A model generated the notes under the pieces. The model did not search any database. It saw only the letters and a program-made list of their open reading frames with translations, and was not told the DNA's origin. From Desmodus rotundus (lineage: Eukaryota; Chordata; Mammalia; Chiroptera; Phyllostomidae): DNA of 64,000 bases. Below, one piece after another: positions 1 to 12,425 of the stretch (position 1 is the stretch's first letter; each line of letters starts with the position of its first letter). A program made the position numbers and the translations under genes. The stretch is taken from the NCBI RefSeq assembly GCF_022682495.2, contig NC_071392.1, forward strand, positions 74,794,097-74,858,096, given 5' to 3'.

Positions 1-1829
1 CCTTCCTGTTCATCACTTTGAGTATTTCAAGCCAATCCCTTCTGGTCTGAAATGTTTCTGTTGAGAAATCAGCTGACAGTCTTATGGGAGCTCCCTTGTA
101 GGTAATTAACTGTCTTTCTCTTTCTGCTTTTAAGGTTCTCTCTTTGTCTTTAACCTTTGGCATTTTAATTATGATGTGTCTTGATATGGGCCTCTTTGGG
201 TTCATCTTATTTGGGACTCTCTGCACTTCCTGTGTGTCTTTTTCCTTCACCAGATTAGGGAAGTTTTCGGTTGTTATTTCTTCAAATACGTTCTTGATCC
301 CTTGCTCTCTCTTCTCCTTCTGGTACTCCTATGATGCAGATATTGTTATATTTCATGTTGTCCCAAAGGTCCCTTAAATTATTCTCTCTTTTTTTTTTAA
401 TTCTTTTTTTCTCTTTGCAGCTCTGATTGGGTGTTTTCCGCTACCTTGTCTTCCAGATCACTGATTCGATCCTTTGCTTCATCCAACCTACTGTTTATTC
501 CTTTTAGTGCATTCTTCATTTCTGGATGGTTCTTTTTTTATGGTTTCTATGTCCTTTTTTATGTTTGCCCTTTGTTGAAGTTCTCACTAAACTCCCTGAG
601 CATCCTTATAACAATGTATTTGAACTCTATATCTGGTAAATTGCTTGGCTCCATTTCATTTAGCTCTTTTTCTGAATATGTCTCCTGTTCTTTCATTTAG
701 AGCATGTTTCTTTGTCTCCCCATTTTGGCTGCCTCTTTGAGTTTGTTTCTATGTATTAGGTAGATCTACTGACTTCCAGGCTTGGTAGGGTGGCCTTATG
801 TAGTAGGTGGGACTCAGTGGCACAGTCTCCTTGATTTGGCCCTGTGAAGGGAGAACTCTGCACTGCTTGGGCAGGCAAGAAAAAAATGTCCCTGTCCTAG
901 TACCACATGACTCGAGTCTGTCCCAGATCTGCCAGGAGCCCAATCTCAGCAGGGCAGGGCCACCAGGAGTCAAGAGGTTGGAGCTAATGGATATCTTGTG
1001 AGGGGGAGGTGCCAGTCAGCTTCCTGGGAAAGTGGGGGAATGGCCCTTGCCTCCAAACACACACAACTCAGCCACTGATACCCTTTGAGTCTGCCCATAT
1101 CTCTACACACCAGCCCAGGCAGCTGAGTTCTCAGCAGGGTGCAAGCTCTGCAGGGTGGGGACTACAGGGAGTCCAGAGGGTGGAGCTATTACTTTCCGCC
1201 AGGCTGATGCCATATGGAGGGGAGTACTCCACCCAAAAAAGACGGTGTCTGTTGTGTGGGAAAGTGACTCAGCACAGGTGTACTGGCAGCTATCCCTTCA
1301 GCTCTCTCCTCAGAGCCACAAACCCCAGACTTCCCTTGCAGGACTTGAGTCAGCTCTGCCCTGCAAGAGCCCAGGGTGTCTGCACATGAGATTTTGTGCA
1401 TTGGCCCTTTAAGAGGGCATCTGTGTCTCTAGCAAACTTCCATTTCTCCCTGGCAGACAGAATCCGTGCTGCTTTTCATAGCCAGATGTATTATGGGTAC
1501 CTCTTCCCAGCTCTCAAGTTCTGGGCTGGGGAGCCTGGCTTGGGGTTGAGACCCCATGCCCCTCAGGGGCAACCCCTACAGCTGAGATATCCCTCCAGAA
1601 TCTCAGCCACCACCTGTGGGAGCAGGGCCAGCCCTTTTCACATCTTTACCCTTCCTACCAGTCTTGATGTGGCTTCTTCGGTAAATCTTCAGTTATAAGA
1701 CTTCTCTCCAACTAGTCTTCCATTGGTTATTCAGGTTGATTGCTCTATATTTTAGTTGTAATTCCAGTTTGGTCCTGGGAGGAGGTGAGTGTAACATCCA
1801 CCTACTCTGCCACCATCTTGGATCTCCTC
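1..1829 (-). mobile_element. LINE-1, 5' UTR and ORF1 region, antisense, cut by window start
   Basis: Read on the - strand, the element begins at 1829 with GAGGAGATCCAAGATGGTGG, the usual start of mammalian L1 5' UTRs. It runs through about 1.1 kb of GC-rich 5' UTR into an ORF1-derived region (about 690 down to 1). The ORF1 part shows the coiled-coil region (SRLDEAKDRISDLEDKV) and the RNA-binding domain (ENFPNLVKEKD, PISRHIIIKM, APIRLSADFS). Stops and a frameshift break the N-terminal half, while the C-terminal half is open to the window edge. The rest (ORF2, tail) lies to the left of this window. Two similar stretches in the 5' UTR (about 925-1000 and 1100-1190, each ending GGTGGAGCTA or GGTTGGAGCTA) suggest an internal repeat. 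Confidence 0.85.
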
Positions 1830-1939
1830 AGATTATTATTATTTTAAAATCTAAAATATCAGATTATTATTATATAAAATATAAAAGCACAGAAGTCCTT
1901 TTGTATCCCTTTCCTCCCTCCGAAATACAGCAGCTGTCC

Positions 1940-2460
1940 TGAAATGGGTGCATATTCTTCTCACGCATGGGTTCATACTTTCCCACATAATTGAATTACT
2001 CATAAATTATACTAGCAATGCTTTGAGTGCTTCTTAATAAGTGGTGTTATTCTGGAACTTGCTTTTTTCTCCTAGCATCATGTTTCTGAGATATATCCAT
2101 GTTAATTGGTGGAGATCTAGTCCATTCATTTTAACTGATGAATGACATTAAACTGTACAAATAGATTACAATTTACTCATCACCTACTGATGACAGTTAA
2201 GTTGTTTTCAATTTTTCACTGTCACAAATGACTATGCAGTGAACATCCTTGAACTTGTTTCTCTAAAGCATGCCCCAGAAAAGGGGCTGCTCATCCTTAG
2301 CAGTTTGCATTCCCAGTTACGCACATGTTGCCAAAATGCCCACTAGCTTGGTTGAACCAGGTCACATGTCCACCAGTGTGCATATGATATATCCTAACAT
2401 ATTCTTTATTCAGTGTGCTTTTGGATTGTGTTCTTTCCTGAATGCAAACCTGTTATAAGG
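1940..2460 (-). mobile_element. Old L1-type 3' region fragment
   Basis: The + strand contains the antisense of an ancient L1M 3' region: GAGATATATCCATGTTAATT, a diverged 'GTTGTTTTCAATTTTTCACTG', and 'CAGTGAACATCCTTGAAC' in the usual order. It is heavily diverged, with no coding potential. Confidence 0.55.
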
Positions 2461-5100
2461 GTTTTCTCTAGTTCCTTCATGACCTTTCTTCTAACTCTAT
2501 TTTTCCTTAAAGTCTTAAATTCTCCAGCCATGAATTCTTCTACTAGTTAGGTTTTCCAGAATCTGAGCCTAGTGACCAACAAAGGACAACAAGTATGTGT
2601 GTGATAAGGTAGAATGGGGGGTGCGTTTGCATGTGTGAGACTCTGTGTCTGTGGCTTTGTACCTAAGCCAACAAGAAGGACTGGGAAGGGCAAGACTTTC
2701 CACAATGTCTTTTTACCAATGCAGCTAACACAGGAGAGAGGGAGACAGTGTAGCCCAGTGTAACTCTCATGTTGTAGTCCCTTCCTCCCTGTCTCTTCTT
2801 TGGTGGAGATTAGGGGGAGAATTGTCCCAGAATGTCACCCTACAGTTCTATCTTCCAGTTTCCCCTATCAACTCCAAAACAGCTCTCTAAGCCATGCAAA
2901 CCCAGGGGAGAAGGAAAGAAGCATCCTGGGGGTGTGGTGCAGTCTCATGTGCTTCATCTGGGGGAAAGGGCTGGCTTTTTGGCCTTGAGCCTAAGAGCTC
3001 TCTGTCCATGCCAAAGACTGCCTCTGGCATCTAGGCCTGTGGGGTTGGGAGATCTGCCAAAATCCCAGACTGGGCAGTGACATTGGACAGCCTAGATCTT
3101 GGCCACTGGCCCTGTCCCTGGGGCATACAGAAATGCTCTGGAGCTCCTTCCCTCCCGGGCCCTGAAGCAGGGAGCCTTCAAGGCCTCTGAAGTAGACTTG
3201 AGAAAGGAGGTTACATTTAAGGGACCAACACAAAATCAGTCTCCAACTTAAGACATTTCAAGAGGCAGGAACTCACAGTGAATGAAACAGTACAGTTCAC
3301 AGTTAAGTGGGAACATGCAGGGTCCTGATCCAAGGACTGTTTTTGGATGGGAATTTTTTTTCTCCAACACCTTAAGTGTGACTAGCAGGAGTTGTTTATT
3401 TGTAGGAGGTATTTGTCCTTTTGTAAAAACGATGATACCTAAAACACTTGGCTTCCTTGTTCCACAGCCTCCTTTTGACAACGAACAGTCTGTCCTCATG
3501 GGCCACAGGTAGATTACCTGAGGCTGGAGGACAGGAGGTCTACACACATGCCAGGGTTGTTCTACCAGGGACCTCACCTGTGAGCCCCACCAGTCAAGGA
3601 GGATTCATGGAGGTGACGTCAGTACATTCCCAGCCCAGCTTGGATTGGGGACCAGATAGGGAAAAGAGCCAATGTGAGTGACGGGATGCCATGACCATGT
3701 TGGTAAAGAAGTGGTAGAAAGCAAATGAGTCAGCAACAAGTTTAAGCAATGAGCAATTGCACCATGGGGTGTTTCTCAAATTCTTGTCTACTTTTAGAAA
3801 GTATGCAATGCCATTCAGCTGAGTGTCTTGATCCTGAAATAGTTACAGAACATGTCAAAAATGCTGTGGGTGAAGATGTGCCCGTATTTGCCTCTTTTCA
3901 AAAGCAATAGTTAACAATTATGTTGAGTGTCCCTGAGTAAATATTTTAACCCAGCTGTGCCTTGGTTTCCTCATTTGTAATGTGACAAGAATGTATGAAA
4001 AATATCTCTGTGGATTCCTTCCAGTCTAACGTTATGTGATTTGATTTTATGCTCATACTCTTAATACCCAAGCTGTGCCTACACAATGCCAAGACCACTA
4101 GCCAATTCAGTTGGTATGGACAAAATGTTCTCGCCAATCAATTCTCTGACACAGAGTAGATAAAACAGCCAGTTAATTGGCACAATTTTTCATTTCACAA
4201 CCGGCTGCTCTGGCATCATCTTGAGCAGCAGCTCCTCCATGGGGGTGTCCTGACATGCTGCAAGTCTAGAGCAGCTATAAGGTGTGTCATAGGCAATTTG
4301 CTATTACAAACAAACGACGGAGGTTTTCAAATGACTGATTCATTTTTTATCAATTAGAACAGATAACAGATTCAGTGTATTCCTGTTGGAATGCCCCATC
4401 ACTCCGTGCATTCCAATATGCTTCCCTGTAGTGAAGGAAAAGCGTGGGTTCAGCCATCAGCCAGGATTGCCTGTAACCCTGAGCCAGCCGGGGATGCCCA
4501 TGGGAGTGTGACACGAGTCATGCATGTGAGTGTCACCCATCACTTGCAACATGGCACTTGAGGATGACTGACAGAGACCCTTGACGTGTGGTCAGCCATC
4601 AAGTCACCGGAGACTCAGGCCCTGGAACAATCTGATCCAGATGGAAACTGCTGCCAGCATCCTGTGATCCAGGCACAAACCAATGAAGAAAGTGTTGAAC
4701 AGGGCACAAAATAAAAGGCCTGTTTTTATTTCACCATAATTTGTTCATAGTTGAAAAAGAGGAGGGGGCGCGAAATGGTGTTTTCTGAGCACTTGGGTGC
4801 CAAGTCCCATACCAGACACTCATGGCAGGTTTGAATGGTACTCATCATGTTCTTTCTGTTCTCAGCCATCCAGTGAGATTTCACTTCCTTCCCATTGTGG
4901 TTTGGAATATTCATATAATGTTCTGGCCAGTGAATTGTGGGTAGAAGTGACATGTGTCACTTCAGTGCCAGGGCATTTAATCACTAGTTTTAGACCCTCC
5001 AGAGTCCCCTGTCTCTCTACCATGGGGACTGGCAGCAGTCCAGGGGCTGCTCCGTCATCAGCCTGAGTTTGGGGAGGCTGTGAAAGAGAGCCCCCAGCCA
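2461..5100. other. Unique non-coding sequence
   Basis: I see no exon, RNA gene or clear young repeat. A MIR-like fragment (CTTGGTTTCCTCATTTGTAA) is at 3945-4030. The open frames here are short and resemble nothing known. Confidence 0.5.
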
Positions 5101-5254
5101 ACTGTGATACACGTGAATAACATATCACATATGAGGATGAAGGAAAACTTGGTAGTTATAAGTCACTAAGATTTTGGGGGTTACTTGTTACTGCAGCACA
5201 ACTTAATTTTGTGCTGACTGATGCAAAGTTTTATGTGGAATAGTAAGATAGTGG
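5101..5254 (+). repeat. Weak interspersed-repeat remnant
   Basis: The stretch around 'AAGTCACTAAGATTTTGGGGG' resembles the terminal part of common old mammalian LTR or DNA elements ('AAGCCACTAAGTTTTGGGG'). I cannot name the family. A similar end occurs at 20190-20285. Confidence 0.35.
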
Positions 5255-5257
5255 GGA

Positions 5258-5475
5258 AATGTGAGCTCTAGAGTCAAAAAGACCTAGGCTGGAATTTTAA
5301 CACTTACTGACCTTGAACAAATTCATAACTTCTCTGGGTCTCATCTTCTTCATCTATAAAATCACAGTTATGATTTCTGTCTCACAATATTGTTATTAGG
5401 TTTGGAAACGGTATTTACAAAATAACAAGCACAAGATTTGGCACATAGTAGATGTTCAATTGTAATTATTTTCAT
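5258..5475 (+). repeat. MIR SINE
   Basis: The MIR landmarks occur in order: CTAGAGTCAAAAAGACCTAGG, CTTACTGACCTTGAACAAAT, a TCTCTGGGTCTC..TCATCTATAAAAT core, and the tail GGCACATAGTAGATGTTCAAT. Confidence 0.85.
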
Positions 5476-6988
5476 TTCATTCATTCCTTAAAATAGGCCT
5501 ATTAATAAAGAGAGATCATGGGGGTAGAAGACAAAAGCTAATTCATTATTGATGTTTCCAGTGCCATCATACATTAGGGAGAACGCTGGTCAGGGACCCA
5601 AGGGTAAGCAAACATGTGAAGCCATGTGTTCCCATCCTCCCTGAGCTTGGAGAAGCTCTAGGAAAAGAGGCGGTCCTAAGGATAGCATTTACAACTTAGT
5701 TTTTCTACTGCCAAAGAAAAAGCAGATTCCACTTATGGGAGTGATTATCAATACCTTCAGTTTATAAAGTAGGAATATGGCAGTGAAGTGAGTTAGTTTC
5801 ACTGAAGCCTGTTATCCTACCAAGGAAAGTGCTGGCTGAGGTCTTTCCCAAAGGTCCAATAAGCTAAACTCTCCCCTTAAATCAGCTTATTAGTATGCTC
5901 AAACCCACTTCAGCTGGCTCACTGACACCCAGGAATAATCTGGAGAGCAACTACAGAGGAAGGGTGAGGAGAATGTGCACGAAGCAGGGGGAGTGAGGGG
6001 CCCGTGACCTCCTCCTGCTCCGCACCGCTTCTTCTTCCGTCCCCACTGCCTCTTCTTCCCTCCCCACCGAGCCTGGACTGACAGAGCAGCAGGGGTGAGG
6101 CCAGAGAAGACAGTAGGGGAACCATCCCTCTCCCCCTACACCAGTAATTCTGAAAACTATCACATTCCAAAGCTAAAGCTTGCTGCAATTCCTACTTATA
6201 TTTAATTTGCTGAAGTATGTTACCTCCAAGCCCAGTTTTCTCCAAGGTCTACTCCCAGATCTCTGTTTCCCTCTGCAATGCCACATCTTGGCCATGAACT
6301 TGGAATTATGAACATTCAATAGCCTGCCTCACGGAGCTCCTCAATTTTGCCTCTGGGATGGAAGCTCTCCAGTCATATTCACACGCATGGAGTGCAAACA
6401 GTCACTCAGGGCCCAAAGACAACCTGACTACCGATATCAGCAGTAGTAGATCAGGAAGGAAATGCTGGTTGAGGCCTTGACAGCCTTTGTTGAATGAAAA
6501 GTCTAGAAATACCCCGTTACAGGCAAAGCATGTGCTTGGGGCAACTTTTACATCTGCTGTCAATCTGCCCCTGATTTGCTCTTGATTAACTTTTGACTTT
6601 TCCCGTAGCCCAAGGCCCCAGGAGAATTCCCATGGCCAGTGGGACAGCTAATAGCAAAAGAGCGATTCTTCTAAGTTAGGACAGTTTAACAAAAGTGTGT
6701 ATTAGATGTACATGGATTCGTGCTCAAGAATGTAAACAGGACTGTGGGATTGAGTCCAGGAGGGGCCAGTCGATGGTCAAGATCTCAGATTGCACTACTG
6801 ATCCGGATTAAAAATCTACAAAATGGCTTCTGTGACCGTGACTGGGATAAGCAGATGTGTGCTGGAGCAGCTTCATGAAAGTCAAGTGTAAAATATTTAG
6901 GAACCAGTTTTTGAACCGTGGGTAGCTTGAACTTCATTACGGGGAGATATTTTTACCATGGAAGTTGGCAAACTCTACCCATCAGGGC

Positions 6989-7017
6989 TGTGTGTGTGTG
7001 CGTGTGTGTGTGTGTGT
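6989..7017 (+). repeat. (TG)n microsatellite
   Basis: TG dinucleotides run for 29 bp with one interrupting C. Confidence 0.95.
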
Positions 7018-7390
7018 TTAGAGCTGCTTCACTAGTAGAAGTGAAAACTACTCCAATGGAAGGATCCAAGGGATCGGTTTTGTATAGGGGGAGAACATAG
7101 CCCTTTGGAACCTTAGACAGTCATAACAATGATTTAAAAAATATAATATTGATGGAAACTTTTACTAGATAGGGGCTCCCGCAGTCCTTGTGCTGAGATA
7201 GTAAAAGCTTTGGCTGCAGTGAAAATCACATGTAAATGTTGGGGTTTTTAGCACTGCAAGAGTCTGTAGTAATGCTCTGTAAAAAGCTTTTATCAAATTC
7301 TTAGTGGATACAGCTTCCAGGGAGCAGTCTCTGCTCCCAAGGTCTTGCAGATGGGGCCCACCTGGGACTCAGCAGACTATGCCCCATGCT

Positions 7391-7403
7391 GGGGGGGGGG
7401 GGG
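7391..7403 (+). repeat. Poly(G) run
   Basis: Thirteen consecutive G residues. This is a possible polymerase-slippage or assembly-error site. Confidence 0.9.
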
Positions 7404-7440
7404 CTGCTGTAGGAAGGACACAAAGCTTTAAATAATCTGT

Positions 7441-7815
7441 GTTGAGACTGAATTATGTTTCCTCAAAATTCATATGTTGAAGTCTTAACCCCCAATATGA
7501 CTGTATTTGGAGATAGGGCCTTTAAGGAGGTAATTGAGGTTAAATAAGGTCATGAAGGTGGGGTCCGAATCAAATAGGACTGGTGTCCCTAGGATAAGAG
7601 GAAGAGACACCCAGGATGTGTTCATACAGAAAAAAGGCCATGTGAAGACCCAGTGAGAAGGTGGCTGTGTGCAGTTCTCACCAGACATCCGACCTGCTTG
7701 CACCTGATCTCAGACTTCCAGCCCCCAGAAATGTGAGAATATAAATTTCTGGTATTTAAGCCTCCTAGCCTATATGGTATTCTGTTATAGATTGCTGTTC
7801 AAAAACACCAGTCAT
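7441..7815 (+). mobile_element. Solitary MaLR LTR (MLT1-like)
   Basis: The order of landmarks matches MLT1-class LTRs: GACTGAATTATGTTTCCTCA, ATATGTTGAAGTCTTAACCC, GTATTTGGAGATAGGGCCTT, AGGTCATGAAGGTGGGG, GCCATGTGAAGACCCAGTGA, CTTCCAGCCCCCAGAAATGT, and TGGTATTCTGTTATAG at the end. No internal retroviral sequence follows. Confidence 0.8.
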
Positions 7816-8074
7816 ATTCTAATATGAATAAGCCAAGCTAATACAATCTGCCATGCAGATGGCCTGCTTTCTGTTTTTGTCTGTTTATTGATCAAGTTTG
7901 CAGATTAAGGCTCCTTTCCAGTGTCTTCAGAACCTCCTAACCCTGCCTGAGACTGTCAGGGGTCCCAGTCACCCAACAGGGAAGCCAATGGATAGAACAA
8001 TGTGGATTGGGTTAGAACCTCAGCAGGTCACCACAGGTGGAAACTAAAATTGAACACGGAGAGAATTTGGCTCT

Positions 8075-8245
8075 GTCAACCCCTAGTTGTGGGACTGTGG
8101 CCTGACCCTCATCCCCTCTGCACCTCAGTGTCCTCATCTGTGATACGGGAGCAAAAATGCTACCCTTCCTCATAGGATTCTGGTGAGGACAAAACAAGAT
8201 GATGAGCACACAGTACAGGGCACAGTGAGCTCCTGCTATAGCAAA
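8075..8245 (+). repeat. MIR SINE
   Basis: MIR core: GCACCTCAGTGTCCTCATCT, TACCCTTCCTCATAGGATTC and a degenerate tail, in + orientation. Confidence 0.7.
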
Positions 8246-10170
8246 GGCAGTCGGGGCACAGCTGGGTGGGAGACAAACCTGCCTGCCCGGGCACTGAGTG
8301 GGTGGAGGACACCAAGCAGGTGGGGTGGGTGCCTGAAAGGCAGGTTCTTTCCTCGTCAGGTGACGTGCACTGTGGAGAAGTAAGTCTTCTTCCTGAGAGG
8401 GCTCCTCTTGGCACCAAGACCGGCACCCAGTGGAATTCTTTCCCCTGATCGTTCGTGAACAGGATGAGCCCTCTTTCCTCCGGAGAACACTGTGCATCTT
8501 AATAAACAAAATAATGCAGTAAAGGCTTCACGGCGAGCCTGGTGCTCAGCAAACACTCAGCACATGTTAAAGATTTCTATTCACATACCTCCCACAGCAG
8601 TTTTCACATCACACCTCGGTGCTGCTGTGGCCGTGGGGCTGAGGCATCATTTGCACCCTTTTGATAGGAATGGTTTGGGTAAGTGTATTCCAACTTGGTT
8701 CGGCCTCACTAAGGGGAATAGCTCCGTTCATGCCAAGGGCTTCTCCAATTCCTCCCCAAACACCAGAGCTTGAACAGGCTGAACTCCCCCGAGAATGACC
8801 CCCGTCTGGACACAGCAAAGCCCAGCAGTGGGACTTCCTGATATCTTGGTCCCCCTCACCACATCTGCTGATGGACCTTGACTCAACAAGGCGGCTCTAC
8901 CGCATTCCAACACTCACCTCTCAGCTCTTATGTCCTTCACCATGTGCAAGAGCACTTGTGACCTGGGAGAGAACAGAAGCCAACACCTGCCCTGGCCCCT
9001 GAGAGGAGTCACAGACTTGCAGCTGGGACTCGGGCAGCAGGAAACCACTCCACATATAGGCGATCTGACCCCAGGGGCGTTTGCCCCACTGAGTCCAACT
9101 CAGGGAGCTTTGTGACTGTCGGGCCACAGCACCTTGTGCCTGGCCCTCCAGGGGCTCTCCCTGAAGTGACCACGAGCTCCTTCAACACTTTTCTATGTTT
9201 GCTTCCCCTAGGATCATGCTGAGCCCACGGGGGTTCTCGGGCAGAAGTCACTTTGTATCTCTGCATCACCTCTGGTTAAAAGTACTTGAGAAGCCACGTT
9301 CTGGGACAGCCTGCTTTGTACCTACAGGAGCGCGGGTTGTGCAGTCAGGCAACATTAGTGGTCAGTTTACAATCAAAACGTATCAAGGACCTGCTTGCCA
9401 AGGGACCTTTCAATGGAGATTAGCGATAACAAACAGCAAAAACTGAGGCAGAAAAAGGGATTCAGGTGAGGAAAATTCTCTTGCTGATTCAAAAAAAGGC
9501 AGTCACAAGTTTTGAACATCCTGGAAGCATCACACCTTCCTATAATTATTTACCCTTTCTCTCTACAGACTAGAAGAAGCGGGGTTAAAACAAAGAAACC
9601 AAAGCCTTCTTCTGAGAAGTTGTAAAGAACCATGAGGGGGTCCTTAATGAAATATCAAAGGTCAGGGCTGGAGAAAAGTCCCAGAGCAGACTCTTGACAA
9701 ATGCAACCAGACTTGGAGCACACCTGAGAAGGTTAAAAGATTCAGTCAATTAACTCTTCCCAAGCCTAAGAAGGGCCGGAGAGATTAGGCTAAATGAGGA
9801 CAACAGCAGGGGTAATGAAGACACAGGTTTATGCCAGGTGCTTGCATTTCTTTGGATCTAACTCCAACTACTTATCCTATTTTAAATGAGTACTTTTAAT
9901 TCTTTGTTCTTGATTATTTTAATAAAAGGCTCTATTTTGATTGGTTTATTTATTTAAAGAACACCAACGCCACTAGAAAAATCATGCTTCAGTGATTTAT
10001 ACCAATGGGGAACTAAGCTACTCGAGCCCAGCTAACTATCTGGTGGAAGTTCATTCTGCACACAGGCAAGAAGCCTCAAAGAAAATGAACAATCTGTGGG
10101 GTACCAGTGGTGTGAACCTATGCAGTTCTTGTAACTGTCACAGTGCTTGATCAATACTTATCAATAACCT
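8246..10170. other. Unique non-coding sequence
   Basis: No exon or RNA gene is recognised. The open frames of 60-165 codons that reach into or across this stretch (for example 8012-8509 on the - strand) have no familiar motif and overlap in several frames, as expected by chance in moderately GC-rich DNA. Confidence 0.45.
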
Positions 10171-10171
10171 G

Positions 10172-10396
10172 CCCTGGACCCTGACCAGGGAGCTCAGTTG
10201 ATTACAGCATCGTCCCAATATGCCAATGTTGTGGGTTTGACCTCTGGTCAGACACATACAAGAAGCAACCAATGAATGCATAAGGAAGCAGAACAACAAG
10301 CCTCTCTCTCTCTCCCTCTCTGTCTGTCTGTCTCTCTCTCTCCCCAACCCCTTGCTCTCTCTGTCTCTCTCAAACAAATCAATAATATTTTTAAAA
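10172..10396 (+). mobile_element. Ves-type SINE, diverged
   Basis: It has a degenerate tRNA-like head (GCTCAGTTGATTACAGCAT, then GTGGGTTTGACCTCTGGTCA), the phrase AGAAGCAACCAATGAATGCA, a long CT-rich body with TCTG repeats, and the AAATCAATAATATTTTTAAAA tail. It is older or of a different subfamily than the copies at 24-27 kb. Confidence 0.75.
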
Positions 10397-11174
10397 TTCT
10401 ACCCTGGAAGGGACAAGATAGAAAAGCTGGAAAATACCCAAAGCCAACGTCCTTACTCACAGTGAGTCGATGAGAGCAGGGACCAGACTTGACATTTTCC
10501 CGGGCCGATGCTGCTGTGCTTTAGGCAAAAGTGACAGTAAATGGTGCGGGCAGTGCCGGAGGGAGGCCCAGGACTGCTGCCAGGGCCTGCTCCCTGGCTT
10601 CATTTGTTTAGATGGAAGCGATGAAAGGACTGTTCCCCAAATCCTCACACACACAAAGCACTTCAAATTCTGCAACTGTGAAGGCAGAGGCATTCTGGGC
10701 TGTGTGAAGTCCTTGGAGATTCCAAGAGCCCAAGGGAGACAGATTCTTGGGGTTCTGCGATGTCCTGGGGCAAGTCCTTGTTCAGAGATGTAGAAAGGGA
10801 AATACTGGGGTCCCAACAAAGAGATGGCAAAGGACCCTGAGGCGGAAACACTCATTTTTTACCAAATACCCATGCGCTCACCCACATTTCCAGCCTTCTT
10901 AGGGGCTTTGTGGCTGCCAGTGGAAGTGACAGGCGTGGCTTCTGGGCTGAAGCATGGAAGAGCTGGCCCCTGACACGCCCAGAGTAGGAGACCATAGAAC
11001 CCCTGCCAATGAATCATGTGGGACCTTGAGGCTGTCCCTTTTCTTCCCTGGGTATCATTTTCCTCCTGTGGAAACTCAAGAGTTGGAAAAGGTGACCCTT
11101 CTGCTCTGTCATTCTCTAGTTTTGTATTTTTCAGTTAAATCCTGGCTCAAAAGATACTACTTACTCATACTAGT

Positions 11175-11252
11175 GTCTGTCTCTCTCTGTCTACCTATCT
11201 GCTTGTCCGTCTACCCATCTATCTATCCATTGATCCACCCATCCTCCCATTT
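11175..11252 (+). repeat. Degenerate (TCTG)/(ATCY)n tract
   Basis: Tetranucleotide-like series: TCTGTCTCTCTCTGTCTACC, then ATCTATCTATCC, then CATCCTCCCAT. Confidence 0.7.
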
Positions 11253-11370
11253 CGTTCCTGTTTCATTATAAAGGGAGCTGAGACCATTGGGATAATGTTT
11301 GGGCCTCAGCAACTTGCCTCCTCTTCCCTGCATCCCAAAAAGGCCCCCAAGGATTCCCACTATCCTCTGA

Positions 11371-11600
11371 TGTGATGGTTAATTTCCTGTATCAACTGGG
11401 CTGAGCCATGATGACCAAATAGTTGGTTAAATCTTATTCTGGGTGTTTCTGTGAGGCAGTTTTTGGATTGTATTAACATTTAAATCAGTGGACTTAGTAA
11501 AACAGATTGCTCTCCATAATGTGGGTGGGCCTCATCTAATCAATTGAAGGCATGAATAGAACAAAAAGAATGACCCTTCCTTGAATAAGAGAGAATTCTC
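11371..11600 (+). mobile_element. Partial LTR of the 'TGATGGTTAAT' family
   Basis: It starts TGTGATGGTTAATTTC and continues ATCAACTGGGCTGAG, TTATTCTGGGTGTTTCTGTG, AACATTTAAATCAGTGGACT and AATGTGGGTGGGCCTCATCT, then the GAACAAAAAGAATGACC block, and fades. The same family is present at 59240-59666 (+) and 61045-61497 (-). I recognise it as a common old mammalian LTR-type repeat but cannot assign the family name with confidence. Confidence 0.65.
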
Positions 11601-12057
11601 CAGTACAGGGGATCCCTGGCCCCAAGTGTGGAGAGGGTGTGGGAACCAAACCTGGACCGTCTCAAAGGGACAGGAACACAGACCCATGTGCTGCCCCTTT
11701 CATCTACTTTCTACATCATTAATCCCTCTTTCTCCCCCTGTATCTCCAGCAACCAGTGTTAGGGACTTGGGACTTGAGAGCAAACTTCCTCCAAGCCTGT
11801 TGTCCCAGGTCACAGCTACCTTAACTCTGTGGCCCTGACCCCAAGGTGAAGACTGCTCCTGGGCTGGAAAGCAGGGACAGGGGGGATCAGCAGACATGGG
11901 TGAGTTGTTAAGCAGTCCAATCTCAGGGCCCTCCCAGCAGAATGGGAGAAGGACATCCTCCGCTCCTGCTGCACTGGGTTGCTGGGAGAAAGGACGGAAC
12001 CATGTATGCACAAGTGCCTGGTGAATGGAAAGTGCTATGCAGATGTGATGTGCTGTT

Positions 12058-12425
12058 ACCCAACATTCATTCATTTCACAAGCACACTTTCTGCTGAGAA
12101 CTCTGCTGGGGGTGGAAAGCCAGGGATAAAAGATGCAATCTGTTCCCTAGTTCTCGGTGTAGTCGGGGAGACAGATAAAGAAACCAGGGATTCTAATAGG
12201 GTGTGGTGAGTCCTATAGTGGAGGCATGTCCCAAGTGAGACAGCGAGAGGGACTCCTCCCTCATCCTAGAGGAGTGGGGGAGAGCTTCCTGCAGGAGGTG
12301 GCATCTCTGAAGGATGAGCAGAATTTAGCCAGATGAAGAAAGGGAGGGAGAGTGTTCCAGGCAAAGGGACCTGCAGGCAAAAAGGCACAGGGGCATGAGA
12401 GAGTTTACACAGTTTGAGCTAAAGC
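12058..12425 (-). mobile_element. L2-type fragment, antisense
   Basis: ACATTCATTCATTTCACAAG starts it, then GGGGAGACAGATAAAGAAAC, then GAGAGCTTCCTGCAGGAGGT and GTGTTCCAGGCAAAGGGACC. This is the usual order for antisense L2-associated sequence. It is diverged and non-coding. Confidence 0.55.

Larger units (their letters stand above)
5480..7440. other. Unique non-coding sequence with a (TG)n and a G run
   Basis: I see nothing gene-like. There is a (TG)n tract at 6989-7017 and a run of 13 G at 7391-7403. The region 5990-6070 is C/T-biased (CTCCTGCTCCGC, CTTCTTCCGTCC). Confidence 0.5.
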
